The notes under the pieces: model-generated
Told to the model about the DNA's origin: nothing
Seen by the model: the letters and a program-made list of their open reading frames with translations, nothing else
Database searches by the model: none
Shown: piece by piece, positions 5,821 through 6,077 of the stretch
Position numbering within the stretch: position 1 is the stretch's first letter
Layout: every line of letters begins with the position of its first letter
Position numbers and translations under genes: made by a program
Assembly (NCBI GenBank): GCA_017441045.1
Contig: JAFSAK010000035.1
Location: 1-6,077, forward strand
From: Clostridia bacterium
Lineage (GTDB): Bacteria; Bacillota_A; Clostridia; Oscillospirales; Acutalibacteraceae
Length of the DNA: 6,077 bases
Reading direction: 5' to 3'

Positions 5821-6077
5821 ATGAAGGATTCACCATTGCGCACCAGAGCTAAAAATTTAGCTTTGCACATAATTTCCGTTTGTGACCAAGTGGATACAAA
5901 AAAAGGCAGAGGTGTGCTTGTAAATCAAATTGTGCGTAGTTCTACTTCTGTCGGTGCTAATATTCACGAGGCCAACTACGCAGTAAGCAAAGCGGATTTT
6001 ATAAACAAATTACATATTGCCTTAAAAGAATGTAACGAAACAGAACATTGGATTGATATGCTTGGCGGCTCTAATGC
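5821..6077 (+). CDS. four-helix-bundle protein, S23/IVP family, 3' end missing
   Basis: From ATG 5821 the frame is open to the end of the window, giving 85 residues. Family members are usually about 115-130 residues, so roughly the last third is missing. The sequence has the family hallmark in order: VNQIVRSSTSVGANIHEA (34-51), then AVSKADFINKLHIALKE (54-70), then CNETEHWIDML (71-81). This fits PF05635/TIGR02436, the 23S rRNA-intervening-sequence proteins, small all-helical proteins that form pentamers. The Avd accessory protein of diversity-generating retroelements has the same fold. The N-terminal helix (about 6-25) precedes a short KKGRG turn. The molecular role of stand-alone members is not established; nucleic-acid binding has been proposed because of the rRNA and retroelement links. 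A strong ribosome binding site supports the start. It is separated from rlmD by the hairpin array and may be transcribed independently, though I saw no convincing promoter. Confidence 0.93.
   Translation, partial: MKDSPLRTRAKNLALHIISVCDQVDTKKGRGVLVNQIVRSSTSVGANIHEANYAVSKADFINKLHIALKECNETEHWIDMLGGSN

Larger units (their letters stand above)
5627..6077 (+). mobile_element. candidate element: hairpin array plus four-helix-bundle gene (right end outside window)
   Basis: The array and the S23-like gene are adjacent, and the array's innermost right-hand word ends only nine bases before the ribosome binding site. The array also overlaps the last codons of a housekeeping gene, as an inserted piece would. 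S23-family proteins are known from intervening sequences in 23S rRNA, which are themselves base-paired insertions. No terminal repeats, target-site duplication or transposase are visible, and the right boundary is not in the window. That this is one mobile unit is an inference; it could equally be a resident gene with a structured leader. Confidence 0.4.

Noticed and set aside
4288..6077. Functional link between the 23S rRNA methyltransferase and the 23S-intervening-sequence-family protein
   Set aside because: The adjacency is suggestive, but stand-alone S23-family genes occur next to many unrelated genes, and nothing in the sequence connects the two beyond the shared word 23S.
5821..6077. 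Full diversity-generating retroelement
   Set aside because: Only an Avd-fold relative is seen; no reverse transcriptase, template repeat or variable repeat with adenine-biased differences is present in the window.

Overview
The window looks like a chromosomal segment from a Clostridia-class Firmicute, probably near the Oscillospirales/Ruminococcaceae. This rests on a low-to-middling GC content by eye, strong AAGGAG-type ribosome binding sites, tightly packed co-directional genes, and a PcrA-type helicase carrying a ~40-residue insertion that I associate with that group. I could not run a search, so the taxonomy is an inference.

All six or seven genes lie on the + strand. Positions 1-330 hold the C-terminal end of an alpha/beta hydrolase (esterase/lipase-like). 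After 17 bases comes a small HPr-like protein (348-584) that keeps the regulatory serine region but has lost the phosphocarrier histidine. Three bases later a complete UvrD/PcrA superfamily 1 helicase begins (588-3014). It is followed by a polytopic membrane protein resembling DUF975 (3041-3841), a small membrane-anchored protein resembling DUF5412 (start best placed at 3854, end 4291), and, overlapping it by an ATGA, the 23S rRNA uracil-C5 methyltransferase RlmD/RumA (4288-5649). No terminator-like hairpin with a T tract was seen between 330 and 5649, so these genes could be read as one transcript. Their functions (DNA repair/replication, rRNA modification, envelope proteins of unknown role) do not form an obvious pathway. 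It looks like a housekeeping run rather than a dedicated system.

The unusual part is 5627-6077. Immediately at the 3' end of rlmD, and overlapping its last codons, is a ~170-base array of short hairpins separated by a 9-base word. The word is AGTGAAGTT on the left half (three copies) and its exact reverse complement AACTTCACT on the right half (three exact copies plus one with a mismatch). The left and right copies can pair in order, which would fold the region into a ladder of 9-bp helices broken by opposed side hairpins, in effect stacked four-way junctions. Directly downstream, with a good ribosome binding site, begins a gene of the four-helix-bundle/S23 family (PF05635-like), the family of proteins encoded in 23S rRNA intervening sequences and structurally related to the Avd protein of diversity-generating retroelements. 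The gene runs off the end of the window. The array plus this gene is a candidate mobile or RNA-based element that landed in the tail of rlmD; mobility is an inference that needs the downstream flank and other genomic copies.
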